Assembly (NCBI GenBank): GCA_965644295.1
Contig: CBFFRP010000218.1
Coordinates: 1-64,000 of the forward strand
DNA: 64,000 nucleotides
Reading direction: 5' to 3'
Source of the DNA: Paraphysomonas bandaiensis
Taxonomy: Eukaryota; Chrysophyceae
Below are positions 30,701 to 40,730 of the stretch, one piece after another. The number at the start of each line of letters is the position of its first letter. Positions within the stretch are counted from its first letter, which is position 1. A program made the translations under genes and the position numbers. The notes below the pieces were generated by a model. That model was not told where the DNA came from. It ran no database searches and worked only from the letters and a program-made list of their open reading frames with translations.

Positions 30701-32589
30701 GTTCTGTGTTTTCCATAGAATGTCCAACTGAATCTTGAAGCTGCATCGGTAGCTCCAAAGACTACGGTGTTTCCTGTGACTATTGCTGGAGGTGAAAATG
30801 GTCCAGTAAAATCAACTGCTATAAGTCCTCCAAGCTCCTGCGATCTTCTGGTTTTTGTCGGTATCATTTGCCTTGTCTCGCGCCTATGTTTCCTCCTGTG
30901 AGCCTTGCCTTGTGCGCAGCCATCACAAAGGCCTTCTGGTAGCTGTGGCGAGCTCAGGTCGGATTTTGAAATAGTGATTCCTTTCACAAGATTCAACTTT
31001 AGTGCTTTTTGAATTAAGCCAATGGATGCGTGGGTCAACCTTCGATGTGCCAGGGAGATCGAGGAACCGCTTGATGTAGATGCCAAGTTGCACTGGTCTT
31101 GGATGTAACCTAAATCGGATAATTTGATCTCGTATAGACCGTTTTGTTTCCTGGCTGTGGTTAACAAAATTCCATCGTGGTATACGCGTGCCTCGTTTGG
31201 TCCGAATATGATATTGCAGTTGGCGTCTGTTGTCAACTGGCTGATAGAAATTAAAGTCTTTGACGCGTCTGGAACTAGCCTGCACTTGCTAATCAGTCCA
31301 AGCTTGCCGTATCCCAATGCCTGCATTTCTGATCCTGATTTGGCGGTGTAAATTGTGGTTTGATCGTAAGTGAATTCGGAGAGTAAGCTTCGTGCTGCTG
31401 TAATTGATATTGTGCAGCCAGAGTCTAGAATGCCAAATTCCTGCTTCTCGTGTTCCGTATGTAGGACGTGGTTGTCTGTGATCATCCCAGAGAATGCACT
31501 GTAGTCATTGTCATCGTTTGGCCCCTCATCGTCATAGTCTTCCAGTCTTAAGTTCGAATCCCGATGACTGTTTCTTGGGTATTTTGATGATGTGTTCTTG
31601 GAGTGATGCCCTTTCCCTCTTTTGTCGTCGTTTCGTTTGTTTGTGGACTTCTGCATCTGTTGTATGTGTTCCCACGAGTGCTTGCACTCTGCTGCAATGT
31701 GGTTGGATCCATTGCATCTGAAGCACTTAACTTCGCGCGAGGCTCTTGTGACTTTGCTGGGCTTGTTGGATTTCTTCTGTTTTCGCTGCCCGTTGTTGTG
31801 CTTCTGCTTCTTCGGTAGACGGGGGTTAAACGGCTGTTTGCCTGTTGAGCTGTAGTTTGCGCTGTCCCGTTTGGTTTCCGTATTTTGTGATAGTAGGGAG
31901 CCTACAGTGGAATGCTCGAATGCTCTCAATCTTCTTATCAGCGTTTTATAATCATCAATTGGGTTCATTTGGAGGTTGATTGCCAGGTCCTTATAGGTCT
32001 GGTTCTCATTTGAGACCATCCCTTGTCGTATTCTTGAAATAAGGTCTTGTTCAGAGACTTTGTGGCCATGTGTAGCGAGCTTTAATCGCAATTTTTCGAC
32101 TTCGTCCAGGAATTGATTGATTGTTTGAGCTTGCTTGATTTTGATTGATTGCAGTTGGCCAATGAGGTCGGTTATCGTATCATTTGAGGTCTTGTCTTTG
32201 AAATGCTTTTCGATCTCTGACCATGCCCTTTTTCCATCTCCTTCAGGGACTGTTTCGATAATACCCTCTGCTTCCTCGTTTTGGCCAATCACCGCGCTGG
32301 ATAGAAGTGACCATAGGTAATTGTTGCCCTCCTCGAAATACTGCATATTTTCGTCGTAGGCGTTTTTCCTGTATAGGTAGTCCTCTTCTGTTTCTTCCTC
32401 TTGACGTATAGGCTCCTCTGGCGCATCGTTTCTTAGGATGTATACTATCTTAGGCTTACGAAAGAACCAGGCTCTACTTTTCTTCTGCCATTTTGAGAAG
32501 TTCTTGGCGTCGAAGGGTGGCATGGAATCCTTCCTCTTGTCCGATGAGTCGGAGTCGGAGTTATCGTAACTGTTAGTCTTAGAACTCAT
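27724..32589 (-). CDS. Copia Gag-Pol polyprotein, 1621 aa
   Basis: Gag (about 1-285) ends in a CCHC knuckle (CFRCNGSNHIAAEC, 289-302). The protease has ILDSGCTISI with DSG at 389-391. Integrase has the HHCC finger (HRRLTH ... CDGCAQGK, about 515-560) and catalytic D593 (AVDFTGPF), D658 (YHADGGREL) and E694 (NPIQERPWRTT). After a basic, low-complexity linker comes reverse transcriptase, with KARLVAQGFSQVEGKDY, YGLKQSGLNWYK and catalytic YVDDIIIAG. RNase H has ADSDWARC, STEAEYMALS and KHIAIRYHFIREQV. The ATG lies within the primer-binding region, about ten bases after the LTR, so the leader is minimal. All catalytic motifs appear intact. Confidence 0.95.
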   Translation of the reverse strand: MSSKTNSYDNSDSDSSDKRKDSMPPFDAKNFSKWQKKSRAWFFRKPKIVYILRNDAPEEPIRQEEETEEDYLYRKNAYDENMQYFEEGNNYLWSLLSSAVIGQNEEAEGIIETVPEGDGKRAWSEIEKHFKDKTSNDTITDLIGQLQSIKIKQAQTINQFLDEVEKLRLKLATHGHKVSEQDLISRIRQGMVSNENQTYKDLAINLQMNPIDDYKTLIRRLRAFEHSTVGSLLSQNTETKRDSANYSSTGKQPFNPRLPKKQKHNNGQRKQKKSNKPSKVTRASREVKCFRCNGSNHIAAECKHSWEHIQQMQKSTNKRNDDKRGKGHHSKNTSSKYPRNSHRDSNLRLEDYDDEGPNDDNDYSAFSGMITDNHVLHTEHEKQEFGILDSGCTISITAARSLLSEFTYDQTTIYTAKSGSEMQALGYGKLGLISKCRLVPDASKTLISISQLTTDANCNIIFGPNEARVYHDGILLTTARKQNGLYEIKLSDLGYIQDQCNLASTSSGSSISLAHRRLTHASIGLIQKALKLNLVKGITISKSDLSSPQLPEGLCDGCAQGKAHRRKHRRETRQMIPTKTRRSQELGGLIAVDFTGPFSPPAIVTGNTVVFGATDAASRFSWTFYGKHRTEDFVIECIQKIVDYLHSKGKRLIHYHADGGRELVSHRVLNLLRKLGSTWTFNAPYTPEDNPIQERPWRTTKERTLASICNSGLPPNFWEQAMSTVTHMKNRLPCATAKGFISPYQFIHDEAPDLSYARIWGCKCHTFIDKSQRRNDWSPHSHIGYFMGYREDGPGYVIYVPSLKDFVISSHVFFNECIPDVKENYYAEIESSLREENSENRTTESFQYLVGMTHTDPQDGLQYITTRITVIKGHVAAYRGLAPRENEGRVIELNDPIHAADIERYTAEHFSYQNAVSPPQEEPGCPVEGTAPGRSSSTDSRHDATRGGSHSHLRGPYSNEKEARPRRTAEAQRNTVPKEARGDNKRDHPARKVKRAIKTVNSQGDRSRQSPDGTITGVRTPHRHKVSRCVKKSLHSKRQTRKRVIMNVHKFGDNIYHCDVDKRYLYNHKTPDKHDSYRTLYMNDVDIIMHANDTCSNDVPNTPNNVGEALSGRYKEQWLKAINKEIKSLESKGCWRITTPPANSNIIRGKFVFRVKVKRDEVTFKARLVAQGFSQVEGKDYNETYSPVAKATSMRTVIALATILGLELHQVDFSTAYINADLQEEIYMYPPAGLNVPNGKVLRLLKSIYGLKQSGLNWYKCCTNYLLDCGFTRLVSDPCIFTKSINGRPIILAVYVDDIIIAGKSRTDIIQIKNSLAEKFDIHDLGLLDYYLGIFVKQDIQNRTTTLNQSQYIRNLLHRFNMEDCKPRSHPMTTNFHIDILEKKQLSQENQEFVQNFPYKELIGSLMYIAVCTRPDIAYAVNTLARFSTNPNLTTCKAALNILRYLKGTIDQGLQYSGKSVTLTGFADSDWARCNLTRRSTTAFCFFIGNCLISWQSRLQTTVALSSTEAEYMALSTACQEAIWLRSLLSELGFHMPYSTTIWCDNKGAIQLCLNPVHHRRTKHIAIRYHFIREQVASHSIIVDYMPTNEMLADILTKPLTSNTFHRLRDSLMGGRYQHTC

Positions 32590-32598
32590 CCGCTGCCA
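32585..32598 (-). promoter_or_regulatory. tRNA-type primer-binding site
   Basis: The sense strand reads TGGCAGCGGATGAG immediately after the LTR. It begins TGG as expected for pairing with a tRNA 3' CCA end. It overlaps the Gag-Pol start codon region. Confidence 0.7.
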
Positions 32599-32856
32599 AA
32601 ATAAGATTTAAGGTTAGTCTTAATATTTAGTAAGAATATACTTGATATTATTAGAGATAAAGATTGAACGATAAGGCCTAATAGTATAATAGCAAGACAC
32701 GTTTGAGCAGAGCGTTAGCACCACACACATGTGCGTATCTTGTACAGTCGCGTATCATGTATAGTTTGGTAATTATTCAGTCTATTTGGTATTTCATTGT
32801 ATATGTGTGTTGTATTCACGCGTTAAGAGATATACGTGAATCAATGACTCCTAATA
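32599..32856 (-). repeat. 5' LTR of the 27231-32856 copia element
   Basis: 258 bp, apparently identical to the 3' copy; followed on the sense strand by TGGCAGCG (complement of 32591-32598). Confidence 0.9.
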
Positions 32857-32861
32857 AAGCA

Positions 32862-32935
32862 CTCTGCCTGGTTCTTGTCAAACCATAGCTTCTTGTCATC
32901 TTCCCCATCCCTACAACTATCATTCGCTACCATAA
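32862..32935 (-). pseudogene. 5' Gag fragment of another copia element
   Basis: The minus strand reads TGGTAGCGAATGATAG, like the primer-binding site of the 15928 family, and then an open stretch with GEDDKKLWFDKNQAE. It is the start of a copia interior whose remainder is missing. The intact copia element at 27231-32856 is inserted right beside it. Confidence 0.5.
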
Positions 32936-33519
32936 TTTGCTAGGTTTGCTATTCTCAATTCATAAGATGAAATTATTACATGAAAAAGAACAGCACCTAA
33001 GTTATATTGGAAATTGCTCATTTTAAGCTAGATCTCAGAGAGAATATGTCGTTAGACAAGATAGATTTATTAATATCGTTTACACGAAGTTGTGATAAAC
33101 AACACAAACACATACATTTTGTTCCATGCATAATCTTCTACATATATGTTAACCTCTCGTTACTAAACATATCTTGAAGGATGAAACTATTTCAGTTTCT
33201 CAATATCATCATAGCATTTGTACATCACTATATTTCACTGTATTCTCGTACATTGTCTTCAAGAGACATACTTAATATACTCGAATAAGATCATATTCTA
33301 ATAAGTTGTATTCGATGTGTTATTTTACTACTATATTATAGAGTGTACAAACCACACACTCAGTAATCGTATCCTGTATTTAGTCACCAACTTCTACTTC
33401 AGTTTCATACTACACAATATAATCTACTAATTACATAATATATATATCTTTCGATCCTTTTATCTCACATAATGCTGCACTCAATTGCAAGTATATAGAA
33501 TCTTCAGATCTCAACACTG
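32936..33519. other. AT-rich stretch, possibly a diverged LTR
   Basis: No gene. Its position beside a primer-binding-like sequence and its end ATCTCAACA, like the LTR ends of the 15928 family, would fit an old LTR of about 580 bp. No second copy is in the window, so this is only a possibility. Confidence 0.3.
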
Positions 33520-33760
33520 ACACTTAAACAGATATTGTGACGACTTTTTCTATTTGAGAGCATTGAAAGCTGTAGTTCAAGAATATTTGAATTCTGATTG
33601 ATAATGGAAGAATACAGAAAAGTGGTTAACTGTATTATGAGGACTAATGTCATAATAGCAATCGTGATATCTAAAAGTGTATGGAAATGATTGGTAGTTG
33701 GCAATATGAGTTTGGCGATTGACAGTGAATGACAAGTGATATTGATCATGAATTTATGCT
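33520..33760 (+). repeat. Decayed LTR related to the one at 1221-1506
   Basis: Shared landmarks in the same order include GAGCATTGAAAGCTGTAGTT (against GAGCAATTAAAAGCTGTAGTT), then GAAGAATACAG and ATGAGGACTAATGTCATAATAGC. No coding sequence is attached. Confidence 0.6.
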
Positions 33761-33879
33761 GACTATATATGCCGCTCACGTTTGTGTCCCGGGAATATAT
33801 CCCCGGTACTTATCCCCCAGATCAGCAATGCATGAGAAGGTGCGAGTCCAACAACTTTGTTGAAGGACTTCACAACATA

Positions 33880-34107
33880 TTCATCTACCATCTGGTAAAC
33901 ATCTTTTTCAGAAACATCTGTTTATCATAATATGTTCACCAGTCACTCCTATACCTTACACAGTCACAACATATCAGTAACTGGATGATGGACTTCCTTT
34001 GTAACTGTATTCTCCCATTACACCTACTATGAGTTGATAGTACTTGTTGCACACTATTTAATCACTTTCATAGCACAATATATATTGAAACATACTGCAG
34101 AACTTAA
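33880..34107 (-). repeat. Decayed LTR of the 15928 family
   Basis: It follows the same order as the 344-bp LTR: GAAACATCTGTTTATCAT, ATATGTTCACCAGTCA, ATCAGTAACTG, CCATTACACCTA, CTGCAGAACTTAACA. It carries many substitutions, so it is an old solo LTR or fragment. Confidence 0.65.
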
Positions 34108-34165
34108 CAAAACTGAGATATTCACAGGTCACATCTAAAATCTCGGAGTATTCTTTGTGTGTGGC

Positions 34166-35095
34166 GACTGTTGAGTTCTGCGATATACCCCTATCCAGAT
34201 ATATACTCTCTTGCATGTGCTCTCTACCGCTGGCTAAGACAGCAAAAGAGTCGAGTTCGACGCTTCTTCAAAGTAGGCCATAACCTTTTGCAAGACCTTC
34301 ATCCACATACCTCCGAGCTACGTGGCACAATGCCTCTAAAGGAAGGTCACCAGATCGCCAATCTCAGCAGGGTATAGTACTGTTTCCCCTGGTTGCCGTG
34401 AAGTACATTAGGCAGTCCCCGATGCAAATTTCACACAATGTATGTGTAGTCTTAAGCGTTCCAGACTTAGATCACTGCTTTCACTTGTCATGCTGTACGT
34501 TGCACAACGTGTCCCCTACATACACATCTATCATATAGCGCCGGTGAGTCCTAGGACACACGACAATGGCGAAACTCGCAATCAACATCAAGAACGGAAG
34601 TGGTCGCACCTTGGTGCTTGCGGCAACGCACAAGCAACTTCTGTAGCGTTAAATAGTAGGATAATAGAATTTGCGCTGATTAGTCTAACTAGTATGTCTA
34701 GCATTCAACTAGTCACTATATTGGTACTGGTTTTTAACGCCTATTGCTAAATAAAAGACTTTCAATATATATATTGTGCAAATTGAAGTGAGTTAATAGG
34801 CAGTGTGAAATAGGTGAAGTCAACTCATAGGTGTAATGGATGATTACAGTTACAAAGGAATTAAATTCAGTTCCTGATGTGTGACTATATATAATATATA
34901 GGAGTGACTCGTGAACATTAGATAAACCGGTTTTGCTGAGAACAGATGTTTCAACATATGTTACACGAATATGTAGTGAAGTGTTCAGATTAATAATTAT
35001 AAAATCTTACTTGAAAGCGCATTGTGTTCAACAAAGTAAGGTTAAAGTTTACGTGTAGAGCAAAGTTAACTTCAGTGAAATGTCCAATTCTGACA
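34166..35095 (+). repeat. Solo LTR of the 15928 family, split by a nested insertion
   Basis: The LTR begins TGTTGAGTTCTGCGATATA near 34168 and resumes about 34758 with ATATATATTGTGCAAATTGAAG. It continues through TTTCAACATATGTTACACG and ends GTCCAATTCTGACA at 35095. No internal sequence or partner LTR adjoins it. The interruption (about 34187-34757) ends in the conserved terminus of another repeat family. Confidence 0.65.
34187..34757 (+). mobile_element. Truncated dispersed element nested in the solo LTR
   Basis: The right end carries the family signature: GCACCTTGGTGCTTGCGGC, CGTTAAATAGTAGG, then GTTTTTAACGCCTATTGCTAA and AAAAGAC. The left part does not match other copies. The AT-rich bases on both sides (ATATA) could be a target duplication. 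A conserved right end with a variable left end is the habit of non-LTR retroelements. Confidence 0.55.
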
Positions 35096-35317
35096 GCGAC
35101 AGCAAACTCTACACTATACTTGATTGTAGAGTGATATTGCTCCAGAGTAGCTACAATACCAATATAATTTGATCTCGTAAATGGCGTGTTAATGATGTTG
35201 CCACAAAAGCGTCCATATCCATATTCTTATCGTTAACACCAAGGGTACACTGCACTACAACATATTTTATATCTATTATAATCATCGCGACATCACAATC
35301 ACATTTACATACAGTTC

Positions 35318-37809
35318 CTATATATTATCAATTGATTCAACTATTATGTCAGGTCCTATACTTTTATTGGGTTGCCCTTCAGTGTGAATCTCTGTCCTTC
35401 GTCTTCTTTGTGCCTTGCTATCTTCACTGAGACACCTTCTCATTGCCCGTTGTGCTTCCTCAAGATACGCTTTCACTTCATTAGGCGCATGCTCGGACCA
35501 GTCACAATCCCCACTAAAGTCTGACCGCTGCCATCTAAATCCGACGTTGCTACTACCGCTATTACTACCTTGATCATTCTCACTACCACTGTTGAGAGTC
35601 TGCTGCTTATTCGTGGCTCGCGACACAACTACACTGCATGTAGCCAGAGAATAATTAACTCGCATTCCATCACTCCAGCGAATATAAAAGTCGGGAAGTG
35701 GTGTGTTACTCATGAGCATACACTTGCAGTATACACTTGTGTCCCCAGTGGTCTTGTGTTCATCCTTCGTGTGCGTGGTGGGCTTAGTGATGTATAATAT
35801 AAGTTTAGGAAGCCTTTTGCGAGCCTCCTGAATCATGTGATGGACCCTATTATATATTCTCCGAACTGCCACTGGAAGGTTATCAACTCTATAGCTAGTA
35901 ATCCACATGGAGTCATCGTACAGTATACTCTGCTTAACGTTGTCGACACTGGACGTACTGCTACCCACCGTATCTGTCGTGGTGTCAGCTACAAAACCCC
36001 TTTCGCCAGTACCCCGGCATATGTCTTGTATCTCCCTACACATGTCCTTGGTGACCCGACCCACGCGGACTCTAAGTGGTTCTGTTTTCTTTACACATAA
36101 CCTGCACGGCCTTTGTTTTCCCCGCTTATCCCGAATATAAGTGCAGAAAACAACATCTCCCCCCTTCATCATCAGCACTTCACCGGAGCTGGAAACATAC
36201 TGAAAATCCAGACCGGCTACATGCTCTGCCCCTGGCCTGACACGTGAGACCCACAAACGTACAACTGATGATCCCACGTATCCGCTGGACGGGGCAGACG
36301 CTGTAGATTTAATTCTGTATTGGTCTTGTGCGTGTGTTATGGGTGCACGAGGATAGCCGTTGGAAACACTACTTCCAAAGGAAAGCAAGGAATTGCCTTC
36401 ATTAGTCTGTAGAGTGGACAAGGAGTGCCGGCACAGCGATCCATCTAGGCTTAGCGAAAGCAAACCACTTCGGTTGACACCAATATCTATCCCGGCAGCA
36501 CTACGCGAACGTACACTTAAGTGTCTGAGTGATTGCAATGTATCCCGATATGAGGTAGGTTGTCTCTGCTGGTAACTTATTTGTTGAGGACTGGTGGATG
36601 AATATATACCATCATACGAATGCCTAAGTGGTGATTGGTAGCGACCGCCGACAGCTACTATCTGGCCATGTCGTTGCTGGTGAACCTTATCTGGGTGGTC
36701 ATAGAAACTACTTTCAGGTGTCCGTTCATATCTTCTGGCCGCTGGTGATGTGGCGTAGGCTTCTGTAACACCCTCCTCTCGTACCTTGTCCGGTTGACCC
36801 CTGAATGGGGTGGAGTCATATGATACCAAAGCAGTGGTTGCAAATGACGTGTGAACAGGAGAAACAGAGTTGTTGCCGTGAATTCGAAGAAAGGGATGAG
36901 ATAATATATCCGCAGATGTGGCTCTTGCCTGTGGGTCCTAATACACAACACATATGTGAGTTCAACATAATATCTGAGTCAACAAGTTCTGGTAAACACT
37001 TACCACATGAAGAAGACTTTGTATAAACCCAAGCGCCTCATTCGATAACCGCACTCCAGAAGGTATTCGATATTCTCCTTTCACAATACGCATTAGAGTG
37101 TCCTTCACATTACCTTCTTCAAAGGGTGGTTCACCCGTAAGCATAGAGTAGCAAAGACATCCTAATGACCATAAATCAGCCGGAAATCCATGTGACTGTT
37201 GTGTTGCTACTTCAGGTGCAATATAATTAGGTGTCCCACAAACAGTAAAATGTTCTTCATCAGGATGTTCTAAAGTTACTGCTAATCCAAAATCACATAA
37301 TTTAATATTAAAATTATCATCTAATAAAATATTTGATAATTTTAAATCACGATGTATGATTTTATTTTTTTGTAAGTATCTGATTGCTGATAATAATTGT
37401 ATACAATAATTTGAAACTTGATGTTCTTTAATTGGTCCATGTTTTTTTAAATATCTGTATATATATAACAATATGTTAGTGATGTTATATAGTGTATATA
37501 TATGTATATTTACTTATAAAGATTGCCGTGATTACATGCTTCTAGTAAGATATAGAAATAGACATGATCTTCCCAATATTTAAAGCATTTGACAATATGT
37601 GAATGATTTAATTGTAAATGTATATGAATTTCATTATGAATACGTTTGATATCAATTGTTTGTAATGATTGTTTATATATACATTTACAGGCAAAGATTT
37701 GATGTGTATGTATGTGTTGAATGAGATACACGGTAGCAAATCCACCTGATCCAAGGAGATCAATAATATCATATTGTGGAAGTTGTGGAGATGGAAGAGA
37801 TGAGATCAT
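35318..37809 (-). CDS. PLK4: PLK4-like (SAK) serine/threonine kinase, three exons, 788 aa
   Basis: Exons 37514-37809, 37004-37454 and 35318-36937 are separated by GT-AG introns of 59 and 66 bp and join in frame. The kinase domain (about 12-265) has the glycine loop GSGGFATVY, the catalytic lysine in FACKCIY (K42), HRDLKLSN (133-140) and DFGLA (153-157). The activation-segment run HFTVCGTPNYIAPEVA is highly typical of PLK4. The closing DPQARATSADILSHPFLRI joins across the second splice. PLK4 is the master kinase of centriole duplication. The C-terminal half (about 500 residues) should hold the cryptic polo box. A patch with FQYVSSSGEVLMM and another with DFYIRWSDGMRVNYS are in the right area, but I cannot assign the boxes firmly. 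It is divergent from the zinc-ribbon gene at 38869. Confidence 0.85.
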
Positions 37810-38868
37810 GATAAAAGAGATTATGATTTCATTTATAGTGTGTGTGTAGAGTGAATGTGATGGATATATATGTATGTATGTAGAGAGAGAGGTGTGTATA
37901 TATATATATATGTGTATATGTAGAGCAGGAGAGTGTAGTGGGTAAAGTATATGGACTGCTGTGTATAGTAGTATAGTGTACTCATGTGTAGTGTACTCAT
38001 GTGTAGTGTACTGGTGTATAGTGTACTGGTGTATGGTGTGTATATATCATATAGGTACGGCATACGGTGTTATGATCGTACAGGTAAAGTATATGGACTG
38101 CTGTAGAGAGTAGTATAGTGTACTGGTGTATAGTGGACTGCTGTATAGAGTAGTATAGTAGTATGGTGTACTGGTGTATAGTGGACTGCTGTATAGAGTA
38201 GTATAGTAGTATGGTGTACTGGTGTATGGTGTACTGATGTATAGTGTACTGGTGTATAGTGTACTGGTGTATATACAGTGTTATGTTCATACAGGTAAAG
38301 TATATGGACTGCTGTATAGAGTAGTAGAGTAGTATAGTGTACTGATGTACCGGTGTATGGTGTGTGTATCTATGTAAGTACATGACTGTTGCATCTAGCA
38401 GTATAATGTATATAGCAGCATGCAGAGTATCGTATGATACGTACTCTGTAGATATGTACTGCTGCACATAGCAGTGAAGTCTAGAAGTGTTTGAATACAT
38501 AAGTCAGTATACACTGTACAGAAGCTGTAGATATATACATATATAACACTGTAGAAACCTAATTTCTCCTAATTTTCAGTAATATTTCCCTACTTTTCAT
38601 ATATATCTCCTAATTTATAAAATTATTTTTGAATTTCTATTCTCGTACATATCGATTTTTTCAACTTATTTTATTGAAAAATCATCGTTTTTTCAGTGAA
38701 AAGTGTAAAAAAGTGACTTTTATATATTAAAACGATGACTTTTCAATGAAAAACCCATCAAATCGAATTTTGCATAACCTCCTACTGTGTCGTCGTGGTC
38801 TTCATATATACATACATACACACACAAGTCCTTCATACTTTAACACACTCATATATATATATACAAAC
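37810..38868. repeat. Divergent intergenic region with scrambled minisatellite
   Basis: Between the PLK4 start and the zinc-ribbon gene start, bases about 37960-38350 are made of recurring phrases GTGTACTGGTGTATAGTG, GACTGCTGTATAGAGTAG and TATAGTAGTATGGTG in irregular order. Further right (38680-38755) the phrases TTGAAAAATCATCGTTTT and AAAACGATGACTTTTCAA form an imperfect inverted repeat. The region must contain both promoters. Confidence 0.65.
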
Positions 38869-40730
38869 ATGTCACAAGATGATACTCATTCACTTGAACA
38901 ATCATATAATAATAAAATAGCAATCTCATCATTACGATCAGCTGCTCGTACCATTGAAAAAGAAGAATCATATGATGCAATGGAAGCAATTCAAGTAGCT
39001 GCTCATGAGATCTCGAATACATTCACAGATACACCATCATCACACCCTCAAACAACTTCAAATGATACACTTCATCCTCCTAAACCTTCTAATGAACCAC
39101 ATCAATCATCATCAAATCGTCGTGTCAGTATAACTGAAGATGCAAATGAATTAATTCAACAAATTAAAGCGAATCCAAGTGTATCATCAACAAACCATCA
39201 ACAAAAACATATTAAAGATGATATAAATGATGATGTTAATGATTTAATTCAAGCTGTTGATAAAAGTCAATTAGATGAAGATGTAGATGCTTTAATTACT
39301 GCAATGGATGAAACATCTACTAAACGACCTGTGAATGCACGTTATTTAAAGATGTTAGCCAAACAAAAACAAAAGAAATCACAACGAAACTATCAGTCTT
39401 CACAACGGAATGTTAAGACAGAATTGTGTAGATTATCACAAACATTACATGATTATGAAGATAGTCGATGGGTTCAACATGTTGCAAGTCAATCGTTTAA
39501 AAGTTATAATGAAGAGATACTCTTTAAGAGTATGAGAAAAGTTATAACTAATAAACAAAAAAAGAAATCAGGAAGTAAAAGTTTGAGTCGTAATACAATT
39601 AATCGGCTTGCACAATCACATGGACGCCTTGCAGGTGTGTATGTATGTAGATGTGTGTATGTTGCCTGTGTATATGTAGTGTATGTATGTGTATAGATGT
39701 ATGTAGCTCACTGTTTCTGAGTAGATATGATCTGTATATGTGGATAGTGTTTTATATGTATGTATATGCGTATGTAGCTGTTTATATGTATTTCGAAATG
39801 AACTCTGTAAGATTGATGGTGTGTGTTGCTGTGTAGGGTGGGATGATGTACTTCATACTCCGAAAGACCGCTCTAAGATATACTCTTCGTATGATGATGC
39901 AAAAAATTGTCGTTTCCGACCCAAGACTAACGTAAAGAGGTCAGCGAAAGGGGACGATGATGACGAGGGGGATAGCACGTTCATTGCCCGACAAGAAGCA
40001 TTAGAAAGGGCACGACGAGATGAGCAAGAGTTCAAGAAAGGAAAAGCGGTATGTAATAGTAGTAATAGATCAAAGTGTGAAAACAGTGGGGTACATGTAT
40101 GAAGTACTGTATAATATAATGTAACTGCAACCTTGTTTTCATTTGTGGTATTCATAGGATTATGAAGCCCTTGTCGACAAACGCTACTGTCCCAGTTGTG
40201 GTGCCAAGCAGAGCTATGATGAAGTGAAAGAGAAACGCAAGCGATGTCCCAATTGCAACGTTGAATATAAACGAAAAACTGCCTGGGGAGACGTTGAAGA
40301 AGAATTTTATAACCGCCAGAACAAGTCCTTCTTACATAAGAAAGAAATGATAGAAGAGATGAAGAAGCAACTGATGGAAGAGGAAAAGACAATGCGGAAA
40401 ACAATGGTTAGAACTTGTTTGAACTGTGGCCCTCTATATTCTTGTTTTCTGTTAGCGTTTCTGTGTATGTGTTGACGTGGTATATAATAGGTGGACCCCA
40501 AAACAGGCAGATTAATTGTGGAGGAAGTTTCTGACGATGGGTCGCTGATATGGACCGAAGAAGTTGAAAAAGATTTCTTTGATCGAATGAAACATAGCGA
40601 GGAGAAAAAAAGACAAAGACTGCAGCACGTAGAAGAAGAAATGTACGGGTGCTTGAACAGCACGAACAGTAAGTCCAGGAGTCAGGTGTTTACGCAATCC
40701 ACAGATGACGAATATATGTTTTATGCATAG
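38869..40730 (+). CDS. Coiled-coil protein with a CxxC zinc ribbon, four exons, 488 aa, function unknown
   Basis: Exons 38869-39634, 39837-40048, 40158-40406 and 40491-40730 are joined by GT-AG introns with matching phases (1467 nt). The N-terminal 200 residues are acidic and serine-rich, with repeated DLIQ/ALITAMDE-type motifs. The middle is charged and helical. A segment CRFRPKTN followed by FIARQEALERARRDEQEF resembles short motifs of flagellar proteins in protists. A zinc ribbon follows (RYCPSCGAKQSY and KRCPNCNVEYK, two CxxC pairs). The C-terminal third is rich in Lys/Glu and likely coiled coil (EMIEEMKKQLMEEEKTMR). There is no signal peptide or membrane segment. Its divergent pairing with PLK4 would suit a centriole/flagellum role, but that is inference. 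I cannot name the family. Confidence 0.75.

Larger units (their letters stand above)
27231..32856 (-). mobile_element. Intact Ty1/copia LTR retrotransposon, 5.6 kb
   Basis: LTRs of 258 bp (27231-27488 and 32599-32856) look identical and bound one 1621-codon frame. A 5-bp duplication AAGCA flanks the element (27226-27230 and 32857-32861). On the sense strand the LTR is followed directly by TGGCAGCGGATGAG, a tRNA-type primer-binding site, and the 3' LTR is preceded by GAGGGGGAG, the polypurine tract. The LTR starts TATTAGG and ends TTATTT, not TG...CA. With intact coding capacity and identical LTRs it is a good candidate for current activity. Confidence 0.93.
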
